64,000 nt of DNA from Hortaea werneckii (GCA_037044905.1 JBAOKB010000074.1:124001-188000); one strand, 5' to 3'. Shown: positions 1-12,157, counted from the first letter of the stretch. Numbers and translations are program-made. Notes: generated from the letters alone by a model not told the origin.

Positions 1-393
1 GCGGAAAACATTTTCCCTCGTGGCAGAGGGGCGGAGGATCCAGTGCAGAGCCGCGTTACTGAAGACTTTGTCCCAAGTCCCTTCTCCGACGGCGTCTGAG
101 GACGCGGAGAGGGCGGTGCAGTCCTGTAGGCGGTAGGAGCAGTTGGTTGAGCTGTGGGTTTGGTTGGCGGTGGCTATGAAGGAGTGTGAGGCGTCGAGGC
201 CGAGGACTTGGCCTTGGGTTGTCGCTTGCGCGATTTGGGAGGTTAATTGTCCGTCGCCGCATCCGATGTCCAGGATCCGATCCGTGGGTTGGATGTCGAG
301 GTATGAGAGGACGGTGGTGGTGAGTTTGGGGACGAAGGAGGCGGCGGATTGGTATTTGGCGGATGTCCAGTGGTCTTGGGTGGTTGTTGGCAT
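1..393 (-). CDS. SAM-dependent methyltransferase, N-terminal 131 codons (runs off left edge)
   Basis: The minus strand is open from an ATG at 393 to the window edge. The protein begins MPTTTQDHW and carries a class I SAM-binding motif I, ILDIGCGDGQ, at about residues 40-49. An acidic position (GLDAS, residues 65-69) follows, then the FSNAALHW motif at about 111-118 that is typical of the trans-aconitate/type-11 methyltransferase group. Such proteins are about 260-300 residues, so roughly half is missing beyond the edge. They transfer a methyl group from SAM to a small molecule; the substrate cannot be told from this fragment. The ATG sits just before the conserved start and has no competitor. 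No lesion is seen in the visible part. Confidence 0.8.
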   Translation of the reverse strand, partial: MPTTTQDHWTSAKYQSAASFVPKLTTTVLSYLDIQPTDRILDIGCGDGQLTSQIAQATTQGQVLGLDASHSFIATANQTHSSTNCSYRLQDCTALSASSDAVGEGTWDKVFSNAALHWILRPSATRENVFR

Positions 394-958
394 GGTGGAG
401 TGGTACTTGAATATGTCAACCTTGGATTGTAAATGGTGTAGATGCACTGGAAAGCGGAATAGTTATGAGCGTGAGCTTGAATGGAAGTGTTGTGGAGGCA
501 TGTATGTTCGCATCCTTTCATGTATATAGCTCTGGGGCATGTCGGGCAAGCTAGCGTAGGTCCAATCGAAGCTCCGATATCGGCAGGGCAACGCGAAGGC
601 AAGTAGCTGTCTGTCTGCGAGGTCCGCGAAACGACTACCTACGCATTGCTGGGTAATTCGTGCATAATGCATCCAGTCGTTTGCCTCCAGGTGGTACATT
701 GAACATTGAAAGGTAAATTCAAAGGAAGGTTTTAGATCTTCAGGATGACGATAAGGTGTCTGCAAGGTCTAGGAAATTTTCAAAGGTATCCGCCCCTTTG
801 CCGTCAGGGCCATGATAGTTGACTATGTCCAAAAGAAGAAGCTTCAATATCGGCGGCACAGTGAGAAGACGCCGCGAGGTCCGTGAAACGAACATTGACA
901 CTAGTACTTCACGTATTACACATCTAGTCCTTTGTAGAGTCCTTAGCTCTCACATCAT
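394..958. other. Intergenic, upstream of the methyltransferase
   Basis: This stretch should hold the methyltransferase promoter and the 3' flank of the DUF6536 pseudogene. Short open frames occur on both strands but none resembles a protein, and no repeat stands out. Confidence 0.5.
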
Positions 959-3481
959 TCATTGATCATCAGAGCTGCTGTCGTACGGCCTCCTCGCTGT
1001 ACCAGCGTACTTACGGCCAGGTGTCAAGTCGTGTACCTCTTGGCTCGTAAAACAGCAATGGCCGACTTCATCCGTTCCTTCGCTACGAACCTCACCCCAT
1101 TGCACCGGCAAGAAAGCCGCATCGATATCGTCTTTCGGTCTGTGGGCCGCCGCAGCTAGGGCGACACTGCATGATCCGGCAACGGGTATGTGGCTCGCGA
1201 ACTTCCTAAAACCGCATGCCAAGGGCAGCGATAAGCATTGCCGTACCAAGAAGAATGGCCAGTAAAATGGGAAGGCACGAATATCCGACTTCAGAACGAT
1301 CTTCTGAGCCGTCGCTCCGGCCCTTGTAATCCGTCGAGCTGATCCTGGCAAGGAAGAGGCTCTGCGAAATCAGCCAGTGGAGTGTCGTTGACGCGATGAG
1401 TAGTGGTGCGGCGTATCGAAAAGGCAGTTGCAAATAATACGTGGAACCTACGTAACATTAGTATACCGGTCGGTGGATGTCGAAAGCAGAAATGACTTAC
1501 GCTGCTGGCCATGCGGAGTCGTTACTCGCAGTTTTCTTCCTGTCTACCAAGCCATATTTGCTGTATTCATGAGCGAGACACATGCAAGTAAACAGTCCGT
1601 TGTATATCAGAGATAAGGCTCACGATGGCTTGTGGCAGATTTGCGAGCAAAACGGAGAGCACAAGGCCTGCAGAACCAAGCTGAGGTAGACCTATATCAA
1701 TAAGTGCCCGTGAATCAACAGACCCGAAGCCTGACTTGAATGCGATGGAAGCACTGGTCCTGGACCGCACTTGCCTGGAGCCCTGGGTCAACAAATAGAT
1801 CGTCAAAACGAGCGCTCCAAGACAGAGGCCTATTGTCATACACCACTGCGTAACACTTGCAGCTGCGAACCAACGGCGTCGCAATGAAGCACGAAAGGTG
1901 ACAGGTTCTGGCTTTGTGTTGGGTCGGCATGTGTGAGGATATCGTGTCAACAACCTCCAGCGCATTGGACCTCGCTTCAGGTCTGCGATTTTCCCATCAA
2001 GCAGCGACCTTTGGTGAGTTCATCCGGCTGGTCGAGGAAGCTTGACATAGCATCACCGATGGTGACCAGGGTCGCTGACCTGTGTCGTCCACAAAGTCCA
2101 GAACATGCATATCGATTTGCATGCATTCATGACGATGACCGTAGCTAATATTGGAAGACTGAATTGCAATTTGCAGTGGGGCTGCGCGACCTGGGCAAGG
2201 CAGTAATCGATTTTGTGCTTGTTTACTGTCCAGTCCGAGGCATGTTTCCGGCTAGACGCAACGTCACATTCCGTCATGACGAGTTCGTACGTGTCTCCAT
2301 AGCCGTTTGTGTCTAGATTGTCCAGGCAGATCCATCCATATGTCAGATAGCCATGCTCCATTGAGATTTATTGAGGGCCAGTCGGCATAGAGGACCGTGT
2401 TGTTTGTTTGGTTGCCACGTGCGCTCGTGACCGCAACGATGTTGCGATGTTCTGACACGAAAGACGTCCCGTAAGCAGTCATGCATTCGCTCGCGCTGAG
2501 ATTGTGAACTTTAGCGTCATTTGCATAATTGTTTCCTTGAGAAAAATCTAATTGTACATCACGTATTGCTGAGGTGTACGTGTCGTTGGGCTCAACAGTA
2601 TAATCTGAAGGACCTTCATAGCGCAAATACGCATATGATGAGTCGTTGGCGTTGCTTGCATAGAATTGCTCTTTCTCTGTGTCTAGGTAGAATGGAGCAA
2701 ATTCTTTGCCTTGTAAAAAGTCCTTGTTTGCCACCACAAGAAGATACTCATTCGCTGCTATAGTCTTGAAGATGACCGAGTTGTACAGTAAGTGGATCGG
2801 CACGCTGGACAGGGCCAAAATCCACCAAATGACGGTCCTACGCTTGTTGATCCGCCAAAGATTGCGCACGCTGGCGACACCGATATCAAGCCAGTCGCCA
2901 CGAGCGTGTGCGCGGTTGATCTCGGCACGAGTCGGTGAGCAGAGGCACTGCATTGTGTAGTTTGAGGCGCTCAGCAAAATCGAGCTCAGGCCGTTGATTC
3001 GGATGTGCTAGATTGTCGCCCAGGTGTTCACTTCTTCGCATTTTCCGTCGAGTGCTGTTCCGACGGCGCCATTAGACCCGTATTGGATCCCCGCGTACAC
3101 GGCGAGGGTGGTATTCAATATCAGTACGGCGAAAGTTGTTGATGCCGCAACTGTGACTCCAAATCTCCAGCCTTGTAGCTTTCGCCTTTTCTCGCGATTT
3201 GAGGCGCCAGCCGATATCTCAGCAGCGGCATAGCCTGCGTGATAGTCCGGAGTACTCTTGGCTGCGTCTAGGAAAGGTGATCCTTTACCTGGCAAGAGTA
3301 CTTCTTCTGCCTGTTCCTCGCGGTCACGGAAGCTGCTCTTCGACACATAACTCGGTGCTGGCGATCGTGCTACACTCGAGAGCTCTATCTCCTGGTCGTG
3401 GCCATCGAGATCGCCTCGTCGTTCCGCAGCATCCAGGAGTAATGGGTCATATGTGTTGGCCCCCGCCATCATTCTCGCCAC
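959..3481 (-). pseudogene. DUF6536 membrane protein, decayed by a stop and several frameshifts
   Basis: Read on the minus strand from the ATG at 3481, the locus encodes the fungal DUF6536 family, multi-spanning membrane proteins of unknown function. The N-terminal GWRFGVTVAAS membrane start, the ASNYTMQC and HARGDWLDIGV block (near 2930), YCLAQ...HCKLQFS (near 2190), WFAAAS (near 1860), LHWLISQSLFLARI (near 1360) and the C-terminal PVAGSCS block (near 1160) are in the family order. They lie in different frames. A TAG at 3008-3010 interrupts a conserved segment. Frame changes are needed near 2360, 2075, 2000, 1612 and 1205. An intron at about 1440-1500 still has GTAAGT, CTAAT and TAG signals. 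The order is complete and the damage spread out, which points to decay of a once complete gene. Assembly error could explain some shifts but not the stop. Confidence 0.85.
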
Positions 3482-4740
3482 AAAGTTAATGTCCGACGTT
3501 TATTTTGCCACAGCTGGGCAGCTCCTTCGAGCAGGATTAAAAGGCGAAGCACTGCATACTTGAAATCCCTCTCGCTACACACTCAGCCTTGCTCATGTTC
3601 AATAGTTACCCCTTTGAGTGGGGGCCAAATCCTTCGCACATGCATGATCCTGTGTGCGAATAAAAGTATCAGTAGCCGCCGGTTTGAGAGGCGCAGCAGC
3701 GGATGGCAAGATCCATCGCTCTTGACAAGCCACGCTCTATCGCCTGGTTGTCCGCACAGTGGCCTCATGGTCCGGCTTTGTGCGTTTCCTCCATTTCTTA
3801 GGAATATAAGTGTTGATAGAAGAGCTGCGCAGCGCACTGCAGATTTGACCAAGTGGATGCAACTGATGCATGCCTTCGCCGAGCGCGTAAAGTCGTCATC
3901 ACGTCAGCGGCGCGCCGTCGGCCCCAGTGCTCCAGAACTGTCATTTAGATAAGCGCTGAGAGTACCGCCACAGCAAGCATCTTGAAACTTCATTTTAATT
4001 AGATTGTTGGTGGTGTCATGCACGTTTCTGCGTTCACAATCCCAAATGCCATCCTCGCGCACCCAAATCATAGCGATTCTTTGCACAGCAACCGCAGGAT
4101 GGATGTGCAGTGGAGATAGTGCAGTCCACTATGAGTGCGGCGTCTTCACCCAAACAGTGCTTTGTCGTTCGTGTGTGTGAGAGCAGCGACTGAAAGTCAT
4201 GTTCCCTTGGGATGTCTACACTGCACTGTCTTCGGAAAGTGGACACGCGCCGTTCACCCTTTTGGTCAATAGTGGTTTGGATCATTTGAGCATCGCCGCA
4301 TCGACGCGCCAGCGCCGCCAACCACATGCCCCCAGGGTATCATGCACATGTCTTTCAAGCTACCGCCTTGCTCATGTAGGAGGTAAGAATGGACGAGACC
4401 TTGGCACGAAACCTCCGGTTTTGCTTGCTCTCTTCGCCGTGGGAGCATGCTTAATTCAAGCAGTACCGGTGTAACATTGTTGGTGATGTTGGCTACTGGT
4501 GCAGCACTGGTAGTGATGTTGGTTACACCACATGCAGGAATGGAGGGGGCAATGGATTCCATCAGACTGCACCGGTGAGACTGGATCCTTTGGAGGCGGG
4601 TAGAAGCCTCAGTATAAGTATCACGGGCTTTGCACTTCTCCCCTACCAATCAGTAGTCCAACATACTAAATCAGCACGCTACTACGCACTCAGTCAACTC
4701 AATAAATCAAAAAAGCCTATTTAGCAAGAAGGGGCCGAAT
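3482..4740. other. Intergenic, no recognisable gene
   Basis: About 1.26 kb between the DUF6536 pseudogene and the small secreted-protein locus. Several overlapping open frames up to 130 codons exist on both strands, but they have arbitrary composition and no motif. A short T/G-rich run with repeated TGATGTTGG words lies near 4483-4525. Confidence 0.5.
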
Positions 4741-5354
4741 ATGCAGCTGCTTACTCTCACCGCCACCCTTCTAGCTTTCACTCCCTTTGCCACTGCGGAT
4801 TTCAGCCTTTACAAGGTCGGCAAGGGCGGGACCGGCATATAGGGAACGTGGAGGGCTGGCAAGTTTACGCCAATACACCCGAACGATATCGGCTGCGATA
4901 GAGTCAAAGCCAGCATGGACTGGGGCACTTTTTCTGATGTCAGCGGCAAGATGACTGGCGTGCGGTGTAAGAAGAGTCGAAGGGCAAATGCCGGGGGCGA
5001 AGTCGAAGGCGGCGGCGAAATTTTGGAAATGGAGCTCAACGAGCCGCGCGTAGGAGGAGGGAGGATTACCATTTCAGTAAGCCAAATTGTGACATCCTTG
5101 GGGTGGAAAGAGGAGTGATTAGGACTTCCATTAGCACTGTGCGGTGGCGCTGACGCTTCATCGCTTACCTGGCAGCTTACTACAAGGACCGAGGCGGCGC
5201 GCTTGTCGGTCTCAATGGTGAAGACCTAGGGCACTGTACTCCGGACGAAGGTGCACAATTCTTTTGCAGCAAAGGGATCGAACGCGTTGAAGGCACACGC
5301 AAGCTCAATTGCAAGTCGTCAATTTCGGCGAGTGATCTTCGTAAGAATCCGTGA
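4741..5354 (+). pseudogene. Small secreted protein, interrupted by a stop
   Basis: The ATG at 4741 opens a clean signal peptide (MQLLTLTATLLAF...TATAD-like cleavage region at about residues 17-20). The mature sequence has the Gly-rich start YKVGKGGTGI and then hits TAG at 4840-4842. The same frame continues beyond the stop with cysteine-spaced sequence (GCDRVKASMDWG, GVRC) to about 5076. A GTAAGC donor at 5077 and GGCAG acceptor ending 5175 bound a likely intron. The following exon (YYKDRGGALVGLNGEDLGHC...FFCSKG) fits the same protein but is one base out of phase. Two further local shifts around 4850-4880 would improve the reading. The cysteine pattern and size suggest an effector-like secreted protein of unknown role. 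I infer a dead copy, with moderate certainty. Confidence 0.55.
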
Positions 5355-6058
5355 CTGCTCTGACCGGCTGGCGCAAGCGAGGTGAGGGAGAAGATGCAGA
5401 TCACAGGTACCATGATGGCGGTTTTACTAGGTCCAGGCAATGTTGCACGCACTAGCACCTGCATCTCTGTCACCAAGGTATTACAAATGTCACCAAGCCA
5501 TTATATTTGCACGGTGTATCGGTTGCGGTCTGCAAGCCCCGTGCACCTTTGTTGCACATTCAGGACACGCGTGTAAAAAGTGACTGCCTTCTCCATCGCC
5601 TTGACGGCCTTGGAAGCTCTTTCTGAAGCCCCGCCGGCAGTGGCATCTCGAACCGAAGTCGGCTGTGATTCTAGTTATTCGACGACCCTCTGCGGCACAT
5701 ACAAGCTATAGTGCCCGTATCATGTATGTGCCGCTCGAGCTGACGCCTTGTTCAAATGGGTTAGGATCTGCTGGCCGCTTTTCTTTGGGCAATCGGCAAA
5801 GACCATTAATGGAACATCGCGCCTTGGCGGCAACGTGTTCCAGCGTTACAAGACGTCCTTATCAATGTTAGATGATTGGGCTGATTGCCTATGCCTGGTT
5901 CATTTTGAATTCGCTGCATGGGCACGTCCACCTCGGACTCTTTCTATCTCGTCGAGATCTCACGCCCGAAAGACGAAAGGTCATACGTACGCTGAGCTTG
6001 GCTTAGGTGCGACGCTACAAAAAAGTCAAGAGACATTGAGCGGATCCGACTCCCTGCA
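5355..6058. other. Intergenic, no recognisable gene
   Basis: About 700 bases. One 154-codon open frame on the plus strand (5748-6212) overlaps the next small gene in another frame and has no protein-like features, so it was not called. Confidence 0.45.
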
Positions 6059-6286
6059 ATGTCTTCCGGTACCACATCTGGGTCCGCCTCAGACGGCCCT
6101 CGGGAGACTGGCTCTAACAGCGGCAGCGGATCAGCTGGTGGCAACGAACGATCTAATGCTGAAGCCCAGTCCAGCGCTGCGAAGACGGCCAATTCAAGCG
6201 AGAAACGTTTGACGAAAGAACAAGTCAAGCAGCTCACAGACTCGGCCAATGCCGCGAAGAAGAAAAGAGGCCGTCCAGCTTCTTGA
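6059..6286 (+). CDS. Possible 75-residue AT-hook-like small protein
   Basis: A 75-residue frame begins MSSGTTSGSAS. It is rich in Ser, Gly, Ala and Asn over its first 45 residues, then becomes basic and helical (KRLTKEQVKQL), and ends in KKKRGRPAS. KRGRP is the core of an AT-hook, the minor-groove binding motif of HMGA-type proteins. The composition differs from the neighbouring random frames. I do not recognise a family. No splice site is needed. The opposite strand also has a 115-codon frame over the same bases, so this could be chance. Confidence 0.35.
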   Translation: MSSGTTSGSASDGPRETGSNSGSGSAGGNERSNAEAQSSAAKTANSSEKRLTKEQVKQLTDSANAAKKKRGRPAS

Positions 6287-6562
6287 CACATCTGAAATCA
6301 GGGTGGTGGTTGTGCTGAAGCTGGGGAAACGCAGGCAAGCGGGGAAGGCGGGTGCCAAGGATGCAAGGGTGAATCGCGAACCCCTGTCTTGAACTGAGAA
6401 CGGTCTTTACTCTGTCCCATCAAAGTTGCGTTATCACGCGTCGTTGTTGTCTCCATGAAATGCACACTCTATCAGAGATTCAGAGATCTTGACTTCTCAA
6501 ATTAATAATTTCCCCGCATCACTGGCTCGTATGTCGTCGCAACCTGTCCGTCTTGGATCACC

Positions 6563-8241
6563 ATGAGCGAGTTCGCCATCCCCATCTCCAGATGGAGAAC
6601 AATGACTGAGGAGCAAGCTCTCGACGAGGACTGGGATATGATTCCTACACTGACCGCCTACTCAAAGACGCAATCCTTCTGTAACAATCTTGAAGACCAC
6701 CGTCCTCAGCTCGAGCGTTTGATTTCCCGCCACCTCGGCATTTCGCCTTGTGAATTCGTTCTTCTCGGTCAAGAACACTGGGTTTGGGGCTCTTTCAACA
6801 TCTGTCTCCCAATCGACATCAAATCCACGTCAGTCACTCAATCCCTTCCTCGCCAGGCCATCCTGCGTTTGCCCTTGCCGTTTAGGTGTGGGGAAGACTA
6901 TAGTCCCGGCAATGTCGAAGAAAAACTCCGGTGTGAGGCTGCGACGTACATCTGGCTTCAACGCAAGTGTCCTTCCATCCCGACCCCTAAATTACTGGCT
7001 GTGGGACTCCCCTCGGGAGAATCGGTATGTTCTGGGCGTGTCGTGTCCTCGGGAACATGGGAACCTCTAACCAGACTCTGGATCATAGTTGACGGCCATT
7101 GAAAATGAAACTTTTTGGCACAAAGTCATTTGGCAGATGCAAAGCTGTTTTGCATGGCTCAGAGGTGAACAGCTTGCACGCTTCTATGCTCACGATCGAG
7201 AAGATGATCTTTTGGACTCCGGCTATTTATTGCTCGAGTACGTAATGAACGGTGACCCGTTATCCTCAAGTTGGAAAGAGCATCGTCACGACGGTGGCAG
7301 ATGCAAGAATCTCTTCCGCAGCCTTTCAAAAATATTACTTGATCTTATGAATGTCCCTCTGCCCCGCATTGGTTCATGGAGAATGGATGGACGCGGGATC
7401 ATCTCCTTAACAAATCGGCCACTTCTTGATATCACAATGTTATGGAACAGACATGGAATTCCGTCCGGCATACCTCGGGTCTGTTCCATTTCCCCATTAC
7501 ATCTTGTCATAGCTGACTTGTGGTATGAAGGACCTCACGTATGTCTCCGCTGATTCTTTCGTGCAAGATTTGCTTGCCTACCAGGACTTGCGACTACGCC
7601 ACCAGCCAAACTCCATCCTTGGAAGGCCTGATGGGATTTTTCAGCTCTCAGCATTGACAGCACTTAGGGCACTGCTTCCCAAATTCTGGACTCGAAGTCT
7701 AAGGGACGGACCGTTCGTGCTCACCTTACCTGATCTTCACCAGAGTAACATATTTGTTGATGAAGAATGGAACATTGTTGGCGTTATCGACTTCGAGTTT
7801 GCCCCTGTTCAGCCGCAACAAATGATTGGCGTCCCACATTGGCTGAGTGGCAAGAGCATCGACGAGTTGGAAGGTTCCGCGCTTGATGAATACAAAGAAT
7901 TGCATGATCAATTTATCACGGTTCTAGAAGAGGAGGAGACGAACCGCGGTCAGGGGCACGCTTTTAGTGACCGCTTAAAAGAAGACTGGCAGACAGGGAG
8001 GTTGTGGTACAATGCTGCACTACGCAGCAGCAATGCTTTCCCGCTGGTCTTTGAGAACAACTTGCAGCCACGATTCTTCCCAACGTTCAATCCTGACGTA
8101 GAGGGCATAGCACTCTCACGGCTATGGGGCGAAGATCACGAAGAATTTATTGCTGCAAAACTTCGAGACAAGGCGAAGTACGATGCGCATATTCGCCACT
8201 TGTTTGCTGAGGCCAAGGCAGCTCATTCCGGAGAACGATGA
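6563..8241 (+). CDS. APH/aminoglycoside-phosphotransferase-like kinase-fold protein
   Basis: Three exons, 6563-7024, 7089-7478 and 7531-8241, join in phase 0 through introns of 64 and 52 nt (GTATGT...TAG and GTCTGT...AAG). The protein is about 520 residues and is intact. It belongs to the large fungal phosphotransferase family with the APH fold. Visible marks are the N-lobe segment CEAATYIWLQRKCPSIPTP, then YLLLEYV, ISLTNRPL and RHQPNS. The catalytic-loop equivalent LTLPDLHQSNIFVD supplies the HxxN-type residues and GVIDFEFA the metal-binding Asp, near residues 365-395. Many fungal members have unknown substrates and some may not be active kinases. It is one of the few long genes here without a frame change. 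Confidence 0.85.
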
Positions 8242-8960
8242 TGTAGAACTCCGCCGACTTACTACCCACACCTCCGAATAGTCCTTCATCTCTCCGAGCC
8301 ATATCCTTGGTCATTGTATTCAGGCATCTCTTCCTACGTGGACTTCACGTGGTGAAATAAAGCTGAGCATTCTTTAATGCATTCGGTGTATATTCATCTG
8401 TCTCCTGCGACCTGTGGAGGTCCGATCCACGAAGATCCGTTCTGACAGGTAATACTGGGATCCTATTCAATTCTTGGGGATCTCACGATTCGTACACCAA
8501 AACGATGCGTCCTAGACCACAGACCAGAGTATGTGCGCAGATCCGAAGCAAGAGCACAGTACAGTACAGTAGTATAGGAAGCTTTGACGTACGTAAAACG
8601 ATCGGGAGGCTTGTCGCCAGCAACTGGTCGCAATAACTTCGGCAGGTCATCTTCGCGCCCGCTTGACCTCCGGGTCGAAATTTCCGGTTCGGGAAGTCAC
8701 AGACAATTTCCGCAAGGGCAAAAATTGGCAAAAAACGAACAACAGCAGGGATTCTTAACTCGTCACCGACGTTAATACTAATCTGCCGGTTTGCAGCTTA
8801 AGTACAGGAGAGCGGACGGGATCCTCTGTTTTCTGCAACCTGTGGTCGTTCGTGGAAGGCCGAGCTGCTGTAAACGTATATCAAAGCTTGCAATTTAGAG
8901 ACTCGCCCCTCAAATTAGGAAGTGATGCAACCTAAGTAAGTGTGCACACAGTGCAAAAGT
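8242..8960. other. Intergenic between two convergent genes
   Basis: The 3' flanks of the kinase-like gene (plus) and the glutaminase locus (minus). No gene-like sequence was seen on either strand. Confidence 0.5.
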
Positions 8961-11576
8961 TTACCACCAAGTCCCTTCCTTCAAGGCAACAAGAGCAAAG
9001 TTAGATCCAACAGTACTCCTAGCCCTGTTGCTAATCCACTTGCCAACCCGCGGACCTTCGACTTCATACTTTGTGCCGAACGGAATATCATTCTTGCCAT
9101 TCGTCAGGAAGGCATAGGTAGTATTGATGACTGCAGCCTGTACAGCGGTAGATGAAGCTGATGCAGCAACGATGTTCCAGTCGGAACTGTAAGTGTTAGT
9201 CTCATCGTCTTCACCAGAGAAATGACTTGGCAGAAATACTTACAGGCCCCAAGTGAGTTTACTGCCGGTATAGTCCAGGTTGTCCGTGGGTCCTGCAAAG
9301 GGAAGCCCAAGGTCACGCATTTGCCGGAGGTACCATTCTGATTGCATGTCCCAAGCAGCCGAAGGGAAGGTATCAAGTTCTAGTAGGACGTCGGAGTATG
9401 CTGCGAAGATAACGTTCCAAGTATCATCCTGACCGTAGTAGTATGTGAAGTGAGTGCTATCCTGGACAGTCGATCCGTCCAAGCCTAGGGCCTGATCGTA
9501 AATCTTCGTTGCGTAAGAATCTGCGATCTTAGCATAGGTTTCGTTATCTAACACTTTCGAAGCTGCTTTAAGGCCCATGGCAGATTGCATCGCAAGTGCC
9601 GTCTGGTTAGGATATCCTCGGATGGCGTCCACGCTGATCAACTGTGCTGAGGGATAGAGCGAATTGTTGACCAGGTAATCAGCATAACCTGTCAGGAGGC
9701 CTAAATATTCAAATCAGATAATGACATGCTCACTCATGTGACGGGAAAGTTGGCTTACTGGAGTATTGCTTTGCCCAGGACGCATCGCCGGTGTACTTCT
9801 CGTATGCGTAAAACAGTATAAAGAGTGAAGACGTCTCAAAGAGCGGCATATGCTCTTCCCTTCCGTCGTCATGTCCCGTTGCATTAGGGTAGTCTGAGGC
9901 TTATGGGTTAGACTAAGCTATGACAACTATCAGCGGGTATTTGGAGTAGAGTACTCACGAGTTCCCATGTCATGCTACAAAGCGAGAATGGTCAGTACAG
10001 CGCATTGCAAACAAATCTTAGGCCACTCACGATTACAAAGTCTTTCGGCCAGCGTCCACTCGCTGAATAGGACATGATAGGTTCCCATAAGAGTCTAATA
10101 TAGTCTGGATTGAGTGATATGAAGACTGGCCAGGTCTGGAAGATGATATCAACAGTATTGAGATTCCCATCGCTGGAAATCTCCTTGATGAAAGCTTGTG
10201 GGCGTGCTCCAAGGTCGTCGGCTGGCACCTAGAATGTAAGTTAGTATTATGCAAGGACGGTACGAGATCGGGACTTGCAGTCAAGTCTATGGCACCTGTC
10301 ATGTGGTGTGAGTTTTCATTCGCAGTTGTTGACCAGTCTGTACGCACCAAAGGTTTGCCTAACGCTCGCTTCGACGATATCCGCATATTTGTCGCCAAAA
10401 GCATTGCTCACAGATCTGGATCTAGATCTGACCTCTGCGTCGAATGACAAAGACGTGTTATAAGCAGACTCATAATCTTGCAAGAAATATTCAATCGCCT
10501 CGGCCTCCGTTGACCAGACGGAACGGTAAAGACCAGTCTGCGTGTTTCCAAGATAGTTGATTGCTTCTTTGCGGTCCATACCGACTGCGAATGTCACTCT
10601 GGCGGCTGGATTCCTTCCTCACGTTTCCAAGATCTTTTGAAAGCGCGGCCAAGTCCGAGCCAGAGCAAGAAACGTCGTTGTCGGCTAACCGGCCAAGTGT
10701 GTCGAACTGATTGACCGTATGTGTTCTGGAGCACATCTGTGTGTGACTCCATCGTTGGAAATTGTGCCAAACAATACCGAGCCATAGGTGGCCATATCAT
10801 TAACCTCAGTATAAGGATCTGCGATGGGTTGTAGAATTGGAAGTATCCTGCGGAACCGTAAGACGAATAATTGAGGCTAGCAGCACCATGCTGAGCGGTC
10901 CACGTATGGTCAATTGCACTGAATATCTGCACGTCGACTTCCTCGTTTCCAGAAGGTGCTTTGGACGATCAGTACGTACTCATGCTTGGAACAGCTTGGA
11001 TATCAACTCACCAGCTGTAACTGTAAGATACGAATAAGGAAGTGACTGTCGTACGTAATCTTCCTTCCTTGGAAGAACAGGAGAGAAAAAGTCCAGAGTA
11101 ACACTCGCGGCACCGGCTGTAAGGTTGACGAACGTGTGCGACGAAGTGAAGCTGACCGATTCAGTCGTCGCGGCAGTAGTGTGACCCACGCCGTCTGGAT
11201 TCCCAAAAAGCGAATACGTTTTCCCGTTGACCCGGGCTAATACAATCTGATCGCCGGGAAGTCAGGATCTGGTTCTCCAGTGGTACCACATTGTCGATCT
11301 ACTGACCCATGTCAATGGCTGTCCGGCCCAGAACTCGGGTTGGGCGTGAGCAGAGTCGTTCATTAGATGTCCTGGCACCCAAGTAGATAGGTAAGGATTT
11401 TTCACGGCCAAAGGGTCTTTGTGTTTAAGGTCAGCGAGACTCGTCGTAGTCTTAGAGCGGTTGCATAACCGCAAGTTTCACCTACAGCTCGGCAAGGATG
11501 CGGTTGAAGCGTTACACAAGTCAGCATAAAGGGCGAGCACGAAGATGTCAAAAATGCAACCAACGATTAAAAGCAT
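8961..11576 (-). pseudogene. gtaA: Secreted glutaminase A-type enzyme, frameshifted in its middle
   Basis: The locus reads on the minus strand from an ATG at 11576 with a hydrophobic leader (MLLIVGCIFDIFVLAL) to TAA at 8961. It matches the fungal extracellular glutaminase family (DUF5127, DUF4965, DUF1793 order): NPYLSTWVPG, FWAGQPLTW, DFFSPV, AIDHTWTAQ, INYLGNTQTG, KEISSDGNLNTVD, HFTYYYGQDDTW, LKEGTWW end. Introns at 11417-11485, 11247-11306, 10959-11011 and several below 10030 splice cleanly in phase. Within the single exon around 10320-10840 the frame must change near 10823, 10725 and 10605, and probably near 10345. No splice signals explain these. The enzyme hydrolyses glutamine to glutamate outside the cell. 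As sequenced it would be truncated before the catalytic region. Confidence 0.85.
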
Positions 11577-12157
11577 AGCTGTTGCGGGACTCAGGTCTCT
11601 CGTCGTGAAGTGGTGACTGTATCTCGTTGAAGTGCCATCCAGCGACACTCAGGATGGGTGTCGTCAGTAGAAAAGCGACCCACATCATGGTCGACAACAT
11701 CTTTGCCTATGCGTTTCAAAAGATATGCCAGTATTGAACAATGATTACTCTCCTCCCTGCGGTAGATGGGATTGAACATGTAGAAACAAAGTCAAAAGGA
11801 ACTCGGGGAGTCCCCTACCACATTGCCTGTTGCGGCCTAGTGTAAGTCAATGGAGGATGCGAAGTGGGGAAGTTGACGACACAGGTTAACTGCTTGGAAA
11901 CTGGAATATAACAACCAGAAGACACAGCTGCGAACAGGATAGTGGTCAGACGTGAAGACGTCGCGCGTGTAAGTCAATCACAACAAAGGATATCAGTCCC
12001 TAGGGTCTTGATCTCTGACAGAAATTAATGCCCCATTTACAATGGACTTTGTAAGAGACGCTCTAGCAGAAAATCATAGTCATGAGTATACATTAACTTG
12101 TGCCGGTCCTTCGGCATGCTATGGCACGAATCTCGCAGTAACGCTAGCGTACAAAGC
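11577..12157. other. Intergenic, upstream of the glutaminase locus
   Basis: Promoter side of the glutaminase locus and 3' flank of snx4. No gene-like sequence was seen. Confidence 0.5.
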
